A stretch of 64,000 bases of DNA from Verrucomicrobiaceae bacterium (GTDB taxonomy: Bacteria > Verrucomicrobiota > Verrucomicrobiia > Verrucomicrobiales > Verrucomicrobiaceae): positions 62,001 through 126,000 of the forward strand of contig JAEUHM010000027.1 of assembly GCA_016795485.1 (NCBI GenBank). Reading direction: 5' to 3'. The notes beneath the pieces were generated by a model. It was not told the DNA's origin. It saw only the letters and a list, made by a program, of their open reading frames with translations, and ran no database searches. The translations under genes and the position numbers were made by a program. Of the stretch, positions 52,613 through 62,257 are shown piece by piece; position 1 is the first letter of the stretch, and each line of letters opens with the position of its first letter.

Positions 52613-54802
52613 ATGAACTACCGCACTGCACGAGCCTTGTATCCAAACCGGCCTGAACTGGCTGCACGCGAGGTCATTCTTGAGCCACTGCCTCTGCCAC
52701 TCGACTACCCAGAGTTGCCTTTGTTTGAGGTCCAAGAGGAGACGAGCAGAAATCAAAAGACTATTGAATGGGAGGCTGCAACTCCAGACTCCATGTCCTG
52801 TGCTCCAAGCCCATTCACCGAGCCCATCCCTGCCCGGATGCTCAATGAGTTCGTCTACTGCCAAAGGCTGTTTTACTATGAGTTTGTGGACGGCGTGTTC
52901 ATGGAGAACGCCGATACTGAGCGCGGCTCTGCTATTCACGAAAAACTGGATCGTGGGCGCGGCGATCTGGCCAAACCTAGCAAAAAGAAGCAGACCTCAA
53001 CGGACACTAACCTTCAAGCTGAGACGATTCACGGTATTCCGCTAGAAGACGAGCAAGGGGAATCGGTAAGCGCAGGTCAGCCAACATCGCCTACTGCGAC
53101 GCAAGACAGCGGTTGTGATAGCAACTCAGTCCATCAGCCTGTGGATTCACCGTCCGAAGAAACGATTCATTCTCGGTCCGCTTCCCTGAGTTCCGAACGC
53201 CTGGGGGTCGTGGCCAAAATGGACCTTGTTGAGATCAAAGTGGCAGCGCGCGATCCGAATGACCTATTCGCCACACGGGAAGTGCTTAGCGTTACACCGG
53301 TGGACTACAAAGCAGGTGCGCCGCGGCAGGGAGAAGAAGCCAATGAGCTGTGGGACACGGACAAGATGCAATTGGGCCTACAAATATTGATCCTGCGTGA
53401 CAACGGCTACACATGCGATGACGGAGTGATCTACTACCGGGCGACAAAGCAGAAGGTGCGGTTGGTAATGACCCCAGAGCTTGAAACTTGGATCATCGAG
53501 CGCACCACAGAAGCTCGACACCTGGCCTCTACCCAACAAATCCCGCCGCCGCTGGTGAACTCACCGAAATGTGTACGCTGCTCACTTGCACCTGTTTGCC
53601 TGCCAGATGAAACGGCGATGCTGCGGTCGACCAACGGACATGAAATGCGGGATCGAGAGAGACGCCCGCCCACTTCAGAGCCTGAAGTGTCCTGCTCACA
53701 GTCCCCTATCCGAGATTCCACTCCACGGCGCCTTATTGCTGCACGCGATGAAGAACGCGCCCTTTATCTCAATACGCCGGGCTTGCGGGTAACGCTTAAA
53801 TCCGAAGTGCTTGTCATCAAAGACGCAGACCGTGTGGTGGATGAAGTGAGACTCAACGACGTGTCCCACGTGGCACTCTTCGGCAACATACAGATCACCA
53901 CTCAGGCCATCCATGAACTCTGCGAGCATGAGATCCCCGTGGCCTACTTTAGCATGGGCGGCTGGTTTTATGGACTAACACGCGGTCACGGACTGAAGAA
54001 CGTGTTTACAAGAATAGAGCAGTTCCGCGCGGCAGATGATGAGATGGGCTGCCTAGCTCTGGCTCGTCGAATGGTGCAGGGCAAGATCAAGAACCAACGC
54101 ACCATGCTGATGCGTCTGCACATGGACGCGCCAAGCGCGGCATTGCAGCAACTTAAAGAGCAAGTCTCGCGGGTGATGTCAGCTCGGAGCCACGCCGAAC
54201 TGCTCGGCATGGAAGGTGCGGCTGCAGCGCTCTACTTTCAGCAGTTCTCCGGCATGATCAAAGTGAGCGCGGATGATGATGAACTTCCAGGCCTTGAGAG
54301 TTCGCCCGCGAGCAAAGCCAAAAACGAGTTCACCTTTGACTTTAGCAAGCGCACACGCCGCCCACCCACTGATCCGGTCAACGCACTGCTATCGCTCGCC
54401 TACAGCCTGCTAGCTAAGGACTGCACCATCGCGGCCCTAGCGGTTGGGTTTGACCCATACATCGGCTTTTATCATCAGCCGCGCTTTGGCCGTCCAGCGC
54501 TCGCGCTGGATTTGATGGAGGAGTTCCGCCCCCTGGTAGCCGAGAGCACCGTGCTAACCGCCATCAACAATCGTATGATAAGCCCAGGGCACTTCATCCG
54601 CGCTGGCGATGCGGTCAACCTCTCCCCTGCGGGCCGCAAAATCTTCTTCCAGGCGTATGAGCAGCGCATGAACGCACTCATCACCCACCCCGTCTTCGAC
54701 TACAAGGTTAGCTACCGTCGTGTGCTCGAACTCCAGGCGCGGCTACTCGCGAGCCATTTAAGGGGCGAGATACCAGAATACGTGCCGATGGTGACGAGAT
54801 AG
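52613..54802 (+). CDS. cas4-cas1: Cas4-Cas1 fusion (spacer acquisition)
   Basis: A 729-residue protein. The Cas4 part (about 70-332) has the Fe-S Cys residues C83, C320, C323 and C329, H109, D204 and the VDYKAG motif (230-235) of RecB-type nucleases. The Cas1 part (about 383-729) has the metal ligands E534 (GMEGAAA) and H621 (YHQPRFGRP) and the acidic patch DLMEEF. Fusions of this kind are known for type I-G loci and select PAM-bearing spacers. Unusual here: about 75 Ser/Gln/Glu-rich residues inserted inside Cas4 (about 122-196), and a 50-residue linker of like composition before Cas1. Confidence 0.94.
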   Translation: MNYRTARALYPNRPELAAREVILEPLPLPLDYPELPLFEVQEETSRNQKTIEWEAATPDSMSCAPSPFTEPIPARMLNEFVYCQRLFYYEFVDGVFMENADTERGSAIHEKLDRGRGDLAKPSKKKQTSTDTNLQAETIHGIPLEDEQGESVSAGQPTSPTATQDSGCDSNSVHQPVDSPSEETIHSRSASLSSERLGVVAKMDLVEIKVAARDPNDLFATREVLSVTPVDYKAGAPRQGEEANELWDTDKMQLGLQILILRDNGYTCDDGVIYYRATKQKVRLVMTPELETWIIERTTEARHLASTQQIPPPLVNSPKCVRCSLAPVCLPDETAMLRSTNGHEMRDRERRPPTSEPEVSCSQSPIRDSTPRRLIAARDEERALYLNTPGLRVTLKSEVLVIKDADRVVDEVRLNDVSHVALFGNIQITTQAIHELCEHEIPVAYFSMGGWFYGLTRGHGLKNVFTRIEQFRAADDEMGCLALARRMVQGKIKNQRTMLMRLHMDAPSAALQQLKEQVSRVMSARSHAELLGMEGAAAALYFQQFSGMIKVSADDDELPGLESSPASKAKNEFTFDFSKRTRRPPTDPVNALLSLAYSLLAKDCTIAALAVGFDPYIGFYHQPRFGRPALALDLMEEFRPLVAESTVLTAINNRMISPGHFIRAGDAVNLSPAGRKIFFQAYEQRMNALITHPVFDYKVSYRRVLELQARLLASHLRGEIPEYVPMVTR

Positions 54803-54862
54803 GATGTAGAGACCAAAAGTGCATCTTGAGACTTTGAACATCAAACTTTGAACGCCTGAAAT

Positions 54863-55174
54863 ATGTCCCGCGCCCTGACCACCACCCGGACTACTTACCT
54901 CGTGTGCTACGACATCTCCAACGATAAGCGATTGAAGAAGGTCTTCAAAGTATGCAAAAATCACGGCACCCATTTGCAGTTTTCCGTCTTCGAGTGTGAC
55001 CTGACCCTGCGGGAACGCACCCAGTTCGAGCGCGAACTGAAAGCGGTAATCAAACACGACGAAGACCAAGTGCTCTTCGTATCCCTCGGCCCAGCAGAAG
55101 GCCGGGGAGACCGCGTTATCTCGGCGTTAGGCCTGCCATACGCACGATTTGACGCTCCCTGTTACGTGGTGTAA
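54863..55174 (+). CDS. cas2: Cas2
   Basis: A 103-residue protein with the ferredoxin-like fold of Cas2: YLVCYDISNDKRLKKV at the start, where the first Asp is a conserved metal residue, and LQFSVFECDLT in the second strand. It forms the Cas1-Cas2 integrase bridge with the fusion encoded 60 bp upstream. It is the last cas gene before the array. Confidence 0.93.
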   Translation: MSRALTTTRTTYLVCYDISNDKRLKKVFKVCKNHGTHLQFSVFECDLTLRERTQFERELKAVIKHDEDQVLFVSLGPAEGRGDRVISALGLPYARFDAPCYVV

Positions 55175-55404
55175 AACGCCCACTTTCGGCGGCAACCCAC
55201 CGTCGAAATCTTCGATCTTTGACATCTTTTAAGTATCGCGAGCGGTGAGATGGCGCGCCCGCCCCACCTCGGCGCTCGCACGTTGAAAATGAACGAGCTA
55301 GCACTCTGCCAAGCCCGTATCGTCCCCAAGTACTTCGTTCGCTTTCTTCACCGCTCGCAACTCGCCCCTCAAACCAAGGCCGTTGCGATGATGAGAGAGC
55401 GAGC
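55175..55404 (+). promoter_or_regulatory. Probable CRISPR leader
   Basis: A 230-bp gene-free stretch between cas2 and the first repeat, where a leader is expected. It includes a hairpin TCGAA-ATC-TTCGA near 55203 and a TTGACA hexamer at 55219-55224, though I see no good -10 at the right distance. That the leader lies on this side is supported by cas2 being adjacent and by repeats ending GTTGAAGC on the plus strand. Confidence 0.6.
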
Positions 55405-56171
55405 ATATCCGAGCCTGATCAGGCTCGGCTCCGTTGAAGCACGGCCTTGCCTGGACGTAGCACGTCCGCTCAGCAGCTCATATCCGAGCCTGATCAGGCT
55501 CGGCTCCGTTGAAGCTACGGAACTCCCGTATTAACGCAAGCGGAAAAGCGAATATCCGAGCCTGATCAGGCTCGGCTCCGTTGAAGCACATATTCCCGCA
55601 TCGCTGGGCAGAGTTCTGAGTCAATATCCGAGCCTGATCAGGCTCGGCTCCGTTGAAGCAGCATAGCTTTGCCCAGGCTAGCCGCTTGGGCTGCTATATC
55701 CGAGCCTGATCAGGCTCGGCTCCGTTGAAGCTGTGATTCGACCGCCGAATCTTGTGCAAATCGGCGATATATCCGAGCCTGATCAGGCTCGGCTCCGTTG
55801 AAGCCTGGCGAGAGCCGCCGCGCTCTGCCCACGCCTGATGAATATCCGAGCCTGATCAGGCTCGGCTCCGTTGAAGCCGTAGTGCTCGTGCTTCGCAAAG
55901 AAGCCGCCCAGCGTGATATCCGAGCCTGATCAGGCTCGGCTCCGTTGAAGCTGGACCCTCGGTTACGGTTTCGAGCTCGACACAAGCCCATATCCGAGCC
56001 TGATCAGGCTCGGCTCCGTTGAAGCAAGTGAATCTGGATTTGAGTCCGCTAGTTGCAATGGCATATCCGAGCCTGATCAGGCTCGGCTCCGTTGAAGCCG
56101 GGTGACGTTGAGGTTGGAGGTTGGAGGTTGGAGGTATATCCGAGCCTGATCAGGCTCGGCTCCGTTGAAGC
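55405..56171 (+). CRISPR. CRISPR array: 11 repeats of 36 bp, 10 spacers
   Basis: Repeats start at 55405, 55480, 55552, 55624, 55696, 55769, 55842, 55916, 55990, 56063 and 56136, and all read the same to my eye, including the last one. Each starts ATAT, contains the perfect 20-bp palindrome CCGAGCCTGATCAGGCTCGG and ends CTCCGTTGAAGC. Spacers are 36-39 bp (36, 37 or 38 for most; the first is 39). The last spacer (56099-56135) is a simple GGTTGGA-type repeat. No spacer visibly matches another part of this window. Confidence 0.98.
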
Positions 56172-56310
56172 CTCATTCGCCTTTTCTCACTGCTAACATG
56201 GAACAACAAAAGTTAGTGATGATTCATTTGACCTCACCGCTAGTGACGTGTCAAACACTGACGAATACTTGCGCTTTATGAACCAGCAAGATGCATACAT
56301 TTGCACTCGC

Positions 56311-56385
56311 TGGCGACCCCTACGGGAATCGAACCCGTGTCGCATCCGTGAAAGGGATGTGTCCTAACCGCTAGACGAAGGGGTC
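56311..56385 (-). tRNA. tRNA-Glu (anticodon UUC)
   Basis: A 75-nt cloverleaf on the minus strand: acceptor GACCCCT/AGGGGTC, D arm, anticodon stem CATCC/GGATG with loop CTTTCAC (anticodon TTC at 34-36), T loop GTTCGAATC, discriminator G and an encoded CCA (56311-56313). It lies 139 bp beyond the CRISPR array, next to the DUF1549/1553 gene. Confidence 0.96.
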
Positions 56386-56442
56386 TTGTTTTTAGCGGGC
56401 GGGTAGACTCCACTGAATCCCACTTTTCGCAACCAAAAAGTT

Positions 56443-59400
56443 CTAATGATTGAAGACAAACTCAGCGGAGTTCAGAAGGCTCCATAAAATGTCTTCAATG
56501 ACCATCTGGCGCGTGGTTTCTGGCCTGCTGAACGCAGCCAGTGCAGTTTTGAGTTCATCGGGCTCCGGATACCGGGAGTAGCAGGCAAGGTAGATCTCCT
56601 CCACGATCTTCTCAGGGCTGAGTGAACTCTTTGCCAAACGCGCCGCCCGACCGCTCTCTCCAGCCAGATAACTCTGGAGTTTGGTAGAGTTCATCAGATG
56701 CAGTGCCTGAACGACGCTGGGTTTTGCATCGCGCTCACAAGGGCACTCCGCGCTGGAGTTTGGCCTCCCAAATGCATCCATAAACTGGCTCTCTAGCTTG
56801 TGATTCCATGTCTGCTTAGCCAACATTCCGGGTGGAAGGCCCGAAAAGCTTTCGGTGCTCTCCGTTACACGCAACACCGCATCCATGAGGCTTTCCGCAG
56901 GCAGACGTCGGCGATAACTCCGGCTGTAGTTCTTCAAATCGGCTGAGTTGGTCTCATTCGGCATGCTGCTGAGGCGGTAGGTGTGCGAGAGCAACATGGT
57001 ACGCATGATCTTTTTCAAATCGTAACCACCACGCACGAACTCATGGGCCAGCCAGTCCAGCAGTGGGCCGTTGGTCGGTGGATTGGATACACGGAAGTCG
57101 TCCACTGGGTCCACAATGCCCCTGCCGAGGAAGCTGGACCAAAGTCGATTGACCAATGCGCGTGCAAAGTGCGGGTTCTCGGGTGCAACCATCCAGTCGA
57201 CTAGTGCGGCACGGGGGTCTTTGTCTTCCGCAAGTGTTTTGCTCTCCTCTGCGGGCGGCCTGGGCTCCAGACTGGCTTTGGTTACGGGGTGAGCGAGGGT
57301 TGCCTTGCCGGGTGAGAACCACCACTTCTCGGGCTCACCACTGATCGGGGCCGAGATCCCCTGCCCTTTCCTCTGCATGCGCGTGAAATAGGCCGCGAGC
57401 TGATAGTAGTCTGTCATGTCCCATCGCTCTGTCGGATGATGGTGACATTTGGCGCACTCAAGTCTGATGCCGAGGAAAATCTGTCCGATGAAAGCTGCTG
57501 CTGACTCGGGATCACGCTTGTCTCGCCACATAGCGACTGGGCCGTACTGGTGGGTGTTGCCTTGGGCAGTGAGCAACTCACGCACAAACTTGTCCCAAGG
57601 CTTGTTTTCTCGCAAACTCTGACGCAACCACTGGTCAAACAAAAACACGGGCTTCACTCCCACACGCGAGGGATTGGGGCGCAACAAATCCGCCCACTTC
57701 ACCGCCCAGTGATCTGCCCATTCGGGGCGGTTGAGCAGAGCATCTACCCACCGCTCATACTTGTCGGGGCTCTTGTCGGCAAGAAAGGACCGTGCCTCTT
57801 CGACTGTGGGAAGCATGCCGATGAGATCCAACGAACTGCGGCGAATGAACTCGCTGTCCGTACACGGTTCCGAAGGCAGGAACCCAAGTTTCTGCAACCT
57901 AGCGTAGACCAACTTGTCGATCTCGTTCCGCACCGTCAATCCCGCATACTTTTCAGCTGGGAGCAGCTTCTCGGCAGGCACTGCTATCTTGGAAACGGCC
58001 ACGTGACCCAAGTAGCGAGCCACAATCACAGCTTCACCAGACTCACTCGTGGTTGCGACTTTTCCATGCTCATCCACTGACGCAACAGCTCCTTCAGACG
58101 TGGAGTAGTCTGCGAGTGTCGTCACGTCTCGGGAGGTGCCGTCTACGTACTTGGCCACGACCTTCAGCACCGTTTGCGATCTTTTGGAATAGGTGCCTTC
58201 AGGCGGCTCCACTTGAATACCTGTGAGCGCTGGTTGGCCAGGCGTCTCGTAGGGCATTCCTTGGCGTATCCAGTCCGCAATTGTCTTTGCAAACTCCGAC
58301 CCTGGCTCAAATCGCTGTCCTCCTTCATGGGCAACCCGTCCCGTGGCCTTCAGCAGCACGAGACTATCCTCCGGCAGTGCTGGGAAAACTCGTCTTCCAC
58401 GCGAATCAGTCACCAACTCAGAGAAGTCCCCCTTTGGGTCAAATGCGAATACCGAGAGCTTGAAGCCCGCCTGCCCTGAAGCCTTGGCGTGACAGGCTCC
58501 AAGGTTGCAACCCGACTTACTGAGCACTGGAAGAATGTCTTTAGTGAACGAGATCGTCGGTTTCGTCTGCACTGGCAAAGCGGGCCATTCTGTCATCTTC
58601 TTGGCCGCATCCCAGCGCACCAGCGATCCATCATGCCGAGTCGCAAAATGAACCTCGCCGGACCTAACAGCCGACTGAACGACACCTCCCGCCGAAGTCA
58701 GCTTGGTTTCCTTTCCCGCTTTTTCGTAAATGCGGAAGCCTTCACGATTCTTCATCTCCGTGACGAGCCTAGCGCTTCCATCTTCAAACCAGTAGTTCAG
58801 TGCACCGCCATCCGCAGACCACACAAGCGCCATCGGCACGCTAGAGGCATCACCCACCTGCATCAGCATCTCGCGCCCGGCAATGTCCCAGATCTTGATC
58901 TCTCTGTCCGCAGCCCCAGAGGCCAAGGTTTTGCCATCCGCTGTGAAAGCTAAGGCCTGAAGATGACCCGTGTGGCCTTCAAGCCGCACCTTCTCCGTTA
59001 GGGTCGCCGTATCCCAAACTTTGACATGGGTATCCGCGCCACCCGTGGCCAATTGCTTGCCATCAGCACTAGCAGCCAACACAAGGATCGAGTCATTGTG
59101 GGCTTCCACTGTCTTTTCAGGCTTGGGCTGACCCAACTTCCAACGATGTAGCCTGCCGCCTCGTCCCGCAGCCCCATCCGCGACAATGAAACTAGACGCA
59201 CCATCAAAAAACAGCCCCGTCACGCGGCCTTCGAGGACTTCAGACAGTCGATGAACTTGTTTTCCGTCTGACACATTCCACACGATCACGGTACGAAAAC
59301 CTCCGGCGGCCAACAGCTTGCCATCTGCACTCCATGCAAGTGACTGCACGAGGTCCCGATGTCCTTCCAGGGTCTTCACCACCACCTCAGGCTTAGCCGT

Positions 59401-59901
59401 CTCACGGACCAGCACGCGATTTCCCACTCCAGTCGCTAGCCACTTACCATCTGCACTGGATGCAAGCGCGTGTGAAGGTGCAACTCCTGGCGGAAGCGTC
59501 CCGAGTTTGTCTTCCGTCGACATTTCGCCAAAACGCTTCATGGCCTCAGAGTCCCATTGGGCACCAGCATCGACCCACGCTTTCAGCACCGCCATCTGCT
59601 TCTCTGGCAGTTGCTTTTTGGGTGGCATGTGAGCGTCTCCCTCGGCTGAGAGGGAAGTGATGAGCTTGCTGTTATCTGCCTTGCCACGTGTGAGCACAGA
59701 ACCGCTCTCCCCGCCCTTCAACATCTCCGCCTCACTTTCCAACGAAAGGCCACCTTTTGCTTTCTCATGGTTGTGGCAGCCCACACAATGCGTCTTCAAC
59801 AATCCCATAGCGTCCGCAGGACGCACGCGAGCCCCCTCCACCGCAAAGAGTGGTTGGGTCAATGTGGCAATGAGCAGAAGTGGACGGAAAAAGGTCTGCA
59901 T
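56443..59901 (-). CDS. Secreted cytochrome c, WD40, DUF1549/DUF1553 protein
   Basis: A 1152-residue protein with a signal peptide ending LFAVEG. Order: heme domain with CVGCHNH (near 40), WD40 propeller (about 140-390, LEGHRDLVQSLAWSADGK), a second heme-type motif CNLGACH (near 465), a bacterial Ig-like part (about 565-650), DUF1549 (about 680-880, FIRRSSLDLIGMLPT) and DUF1553 (about 895-1140, NPHFARALVNRLWSSFLGRG). This architecture is a hallmark of PVC bacteria and is linked to growth on complex glycans. Its usual DUF1501 partner is absent here. Confidence 0.92.
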   Translation of the reverse strand: MQTFFRPLLLIATLTQPLFAVEGARVRPADAMGLLKTHCVGCHNHEKAKGGLSLESEAEMLKGGESGSVLTRGKADNSKLITSLSAEGDAHMPPKKQLPEKQMAVLKAWVDAGAQWDSEAMKRFGEMSTEDKLGTLPPGVAPSHALASSADGKWLATGVGNRVLVRETAKPEVVVKTLEGHRDLVQSLAWSADGKLLAAGGFRTVIVWNVSDGKQVHRLSEVLEGRVTGLFFDGASSFIVADGAAGRGGRLHRWKLGQPKPEKTVEAHNDSILVLAASADGKQLATGGADTHVKVWDTATLTEKVRLEGHTGHLQALAFTADGKTLASGAADREIKIWDIAGREMLMQVGDASSVPMALVWSADGGALNYWFEDGSARLVTEMKNREGFRIYEKAGKETKLTSAGGVVQSAVRSGEVHFATRHDGSLVRWDAAKKMTEWPALPVQTKPTISFTKDILPVLSKSGCNLGACHAKASGQAGFKLSVFAFDPKGDFSELVTDSRGRRVFPALPEDSLVLLKATGRVAHEGGQRFEPGSEFAKTIADWIRQGMPYETPGQPALTGIQVEPPEGTYSKRSQTVLKVVAKYVDGTSRDVTTLADYSTSEGAVASVDEHGKVATTSESGEAVIVARYLGHVAVSKIAVPAEKLLPAEKYAGLTVRNEIDKLVYARLQKLGFLPSEPCTDSEFIRRSSLDLIGMLPTVEEARSFLADKSPDKYERWVDALLNRPEWADHWAVKWADLLRPNPSRVGVKPVFLFDQWLRQSLRENKPWDKFVRELLTAQGNTHQYGPVAMWRDKRDPESAAAFIGQIFLGIRLECAKCHHHPTERWDMTDYYQLAAYFTRMQRKGQGISAPISGEPEKWWFSPGKATLAHPVTKASLEPRPPAEESKTLAEDKDPRAALVDWMVAPENPHFARALVNRLWSSFLGRGIVDPVDDFRVSNPPTNGPLLDWLAHEFVRGGYDLKKIMRTMLLSHTYRLSSMPNETNSADLKNYSRSYRRRLPAESLMDAVLRVTESTESFSGLPPGMLAKQTWNHKLESQFMDAFGRPNSSAECPCERDAKPSVVQALHLMNSTKLQSYLAGESGRAARLAKSSLSPEKIVEEIYLACYSRYPEPDELKTALAAFSRPETTRQMVIEDILWSLLNSAEFVFNH

Positions 59902-60036
59902 GACAGGTCAAAACCTACGCTCCCGGATCATGCAGTCGTTCATTCCACTACATCGCGCTGGCAATATCATCTCAAACACTCGGCGCGGATGTTGCTACCA
60001 TGCTTGAACTATCTACAATCTCGCTCGTCGTCCTTC

Positions 60037-61137
60037 ATGAATGCCCTCCTTTCTGCACTTTTCGTGCTGAGCCCTCTCACCATCCTACTGGCAAATACGC
60101 CCAACGTCGAAGCTCAGGCGCAAGCCCTACCTCCGCTTCCTAAGGCACCTGAACCCATCGAGCAGATCCTACGGCTCCAAATATTCTTGGACACCAAGGT
60201 CTTCTGCCCAGGAAAGGTCGATGGCCGCCCTGGCGACTTCACCACCAAAGCGCTCCAGCGCTATCAAGCGTCCCAAGGCCTTGCGGTCACCGAAGTTGAG
60301 TCTCACACACTCGATCTCTCCTCCGTGGGCGGGCTTTACACCACCTACACGATCAAGCCCGAAGATCAGAAGTTCGTTGGTGCTCTGCCCAGCAAACCAT
60401 CTGAGCAGAGCAAGAAAAAGTATCTGCCCTACGACTCTCTGCTGGAGTTCCTCACTGAACGCTTCCACACCTCACCTGAACTCATTGAATGGCTAAACCA
60501 ACCCAACAAAATGAGCGCTCTCAAGCCCGGAGACACCGTCAAAGTGCCCAACGTCGAGCCATTCAAGATCGAGGAGCTCACACCCATACCTGCAATGCCT
60601 GAGAACCCGGCATTTCTTACCCGGACCATCAAGATCAACACGAATGAAAAGCTACTCGCAGTAATGGAAGGTGAGAAAATGCTGCTCAGCCTGCCCATCA
60701 CTCCCGGTAGCGGCTACCTCGCCACACCTCCGGGCACATGGAAGATCGTCGGCATCACTCAGATGCCAACGTTTCGTTGGGATGCCAGCGTGCTCAACTA
60801 CGGTGTACGCAGCAACAACGCATACGAGTTACCCATTGGACCTAACAACCCAGTGGGCGTCATGTGGATTGGACTCAGCAAACCAGGAATCGGTATCCAT
60901 GGCACCAACCAGGGCCAAACCATAGGCCGCAGTTCCAGCCACGGTTGCATGAGAACGGCCAACTGGGATGTCGTCCGCCTCGTCAAGCATGTCACCAAAG
61001 GGATGACTGTCATTATCGAAGGCCCTAAAGCAACTCCACGGCCTGTAGCCAAGCCCTCTACAGCCAAGCCTCCGGCCACACCTCCACCCGTAGCAGAGAA
61101 ACCGAAAAAATGGTTCCAGTTCTGGAAGAAGGACTGA
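60037..61137 (+). CDS. L,D-transpeptidase with peptidoglycan-binding and LysM-like parts
   Basis: A 366-residue protein from ATG 60037; the frame is open far upstream but that part lies over the divergent gene. Signal peptide, PG_binding_1-like part (about 35-90, RLQIFLDTKVFCPGKVDGRPG), a LysM-like middle (SLLEFLTERFHTSPELIEWLN...LKPGDTVKVP) and a YkuD domain with IGIHGT and SHGCMR (about 285-310), Cys being catalytic. A Pro/Ala-rich tail ends in aromatic/basic residues (WFQFWKKD). It likely remodels peptidoglycan in the periplasm. Confidence 0.9.
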   Translation: MNALLSALFVLSPLTILLANTPNVEAQAQALPPLPKAPEPIEQILRLQIFLDTKVFCPGKVDGRPGDFTTKALQRYQASQGLAVTEVESHTLDLSSVGGLYTTYTIKPEDQKFVGALPSKPSEQSKKKYLPYDSLLEFLTERFHTSPELIEWLNQPNKMSALKPGDTVKVPNVEPFKIEELTPIPAMPENPAFLTRTIKINTNEKLLAVMEGEKMLLSLPITPGSGYLATPPGTWKIVGITQMPTFRWDASVLNYGVRSNNAYELPIGPNNPVGVMWIGLSKPGIGIHGTNQGQTIGRSSSHGCMRTANWDVVRLVKHVTKGMTVIIEGPKATPRPVAKPSTAKPPATPPPVAEKPKKWFQFWKKD

Positions 61138-61189
61138 TCCAACAGCAATCGTCTGCACAATCGGATCACGGGCCGACGTTGGTGGCAGC

Positions 61190-62155
61190 ATGACCCGCAC
61201 CATCTGCCTGCTCATCGCACTTTTTTCTCTGCCACTCAGCCTATACGCCGAAGCACCTCTTCGTGTAGGCATCATCGGTCTTGATACCGGCCACGTCGTG
61301 GCATTTACCACCGTGCTGAACGTCAAGAAGCCACCACAGACTGCCGGAGCTACCGTGGTAGCAGCATATCCGAAAGGAAGTCCCGACATCGAAAGCAGCG
61401 TCTCTCGCGTTCCTGACTACACGGAGAAAGTGAAAGCCATGGGAGTAGAGATAGTCGACTCCATTGAGCAACTGCTCACCAAAGTCGATGCCGTCCTTCT
61501 CGAAACCAACGATGGACGTCCGCACCTCGATCAACTCCGCCCATGCCTTGCTGCCAAGAAGCCAGTCTTTATCGACAAGCCGGTCGCTGGCACTCTGTCT
61601 GACGCCATCAAAATCTATGATGAAGCAGCAAAAGCAGGCGTTCCCGTTTTCTCGTCGTCGTCTCTCCGCTTCGGCAAAGCCACCCAAGAAGTGCGTGCAG
61701 GAAAAGTAGGTTTGGTGAAAACCGGTAGCACCTTCAGCCCAGCTTCATTGGAAAAGACACATCCAGACCTCTTCTGGTATGGCATCCACGGGGTGGAGAG
61801 CCTGTTCACCATCATGGGCACCGGCTGTCAGAGCGTCAAACGCGGCATCAGCCCAGAAGGAACCATCCAAGTCACAGGAACCTGGGGCGGAGGACGCATT
61901 GGCACTTACACCGAGAAAAAAGGCTACGGTGGCCTCGCGATCGGCGAGAAGGGCGAGGCGGAAGCCGGCAAGTTCGACGGCTACGAGCCACTCCTCTATG
62001 AAATCATCCCCTTCTTCCGAACCGGCAAATCACCCGTCACACCGGCAGAGACCCTCGAGATCTATGCCTTCATGGAAGCAGCCGACGAAAGCAAACGCCA
62101 AGGCGGTGCCGAAGTCACCCTCGACTCGGTGATGCAGAAAGCGCGTGGCAAGTGA
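61190..62155 (+). CDS. Secreted Gfo/Idh/MocA-family oxidoreductase
   Basis: A 321-residue protein. A signal-like N-terminus (ICLLIALFSLPLSLYAEA) precedes a Rossmann start (LRVGIIGLDTGHVVAF). The family EKP motif appears as IDKPVAG near residue 129. Family members oxidise or reduce sugars with NAD(P). Export is unusual for a nucleotide-dependent enzyme, but secreted members are frequent in PVC and Bacteroidetes glycan clusters. It begins 52 bp after the transpeptidase gene. Confidence 0.85.
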   Translation: MTRTICLLIALFSLPLSLYAEAPLRVGIIGLDTGHVVAFTTVLNVKKPPQTAGATVVAAYPKGSPDIESSVSRVPDYTEKVKAMGVEIVDSIEQLLTKVDAVLLETNDGRPHLDQLRPCLAAKKPVFIDKPVAGTLSDAIKIYDEAAKAGVPVFSSSSLRFGKATQEVRAGKVGLVKTGSTFSPASLEKTHPDLFWYGIHGVESLFTIMGTGCQSVKRGISPEGTIQVTGTWGGGRIGTYTEKKGYGGLAIGEKGEAEAGKFDGYEPLLYEIIPFFRTGKSPVTPAETLEIYAFMEAADESKRQGGAEVTLDSVMQKARGK

Positions 62156-62257
62156 ATCAGACGTGGCCGACAACAAGCAATCGTAAATCAGTTACCGTTG
62201 ATTCGATTGGTCGTCGAATAGGTTGGAAGTTTGACCTATTTTGCCGACTTCCCTCAA

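Noticed and set aside
55250..55991. Small open frames over the leader and CRISPR array
   Set aside because: They translate the repeats; the array explains the sequence.
55405..56171. Self-targeting spacers within this window
   Set aside because: By eye no spacer matches another part of the window; an exact search over the whole genome would be needed.
56311..56385. tRNA-Glu as attachment site of a CRISPR-bearing island
   Set aside because: No integrase and no direct repeat of the tRNA 3-prime end was seen on the far side of the locus.
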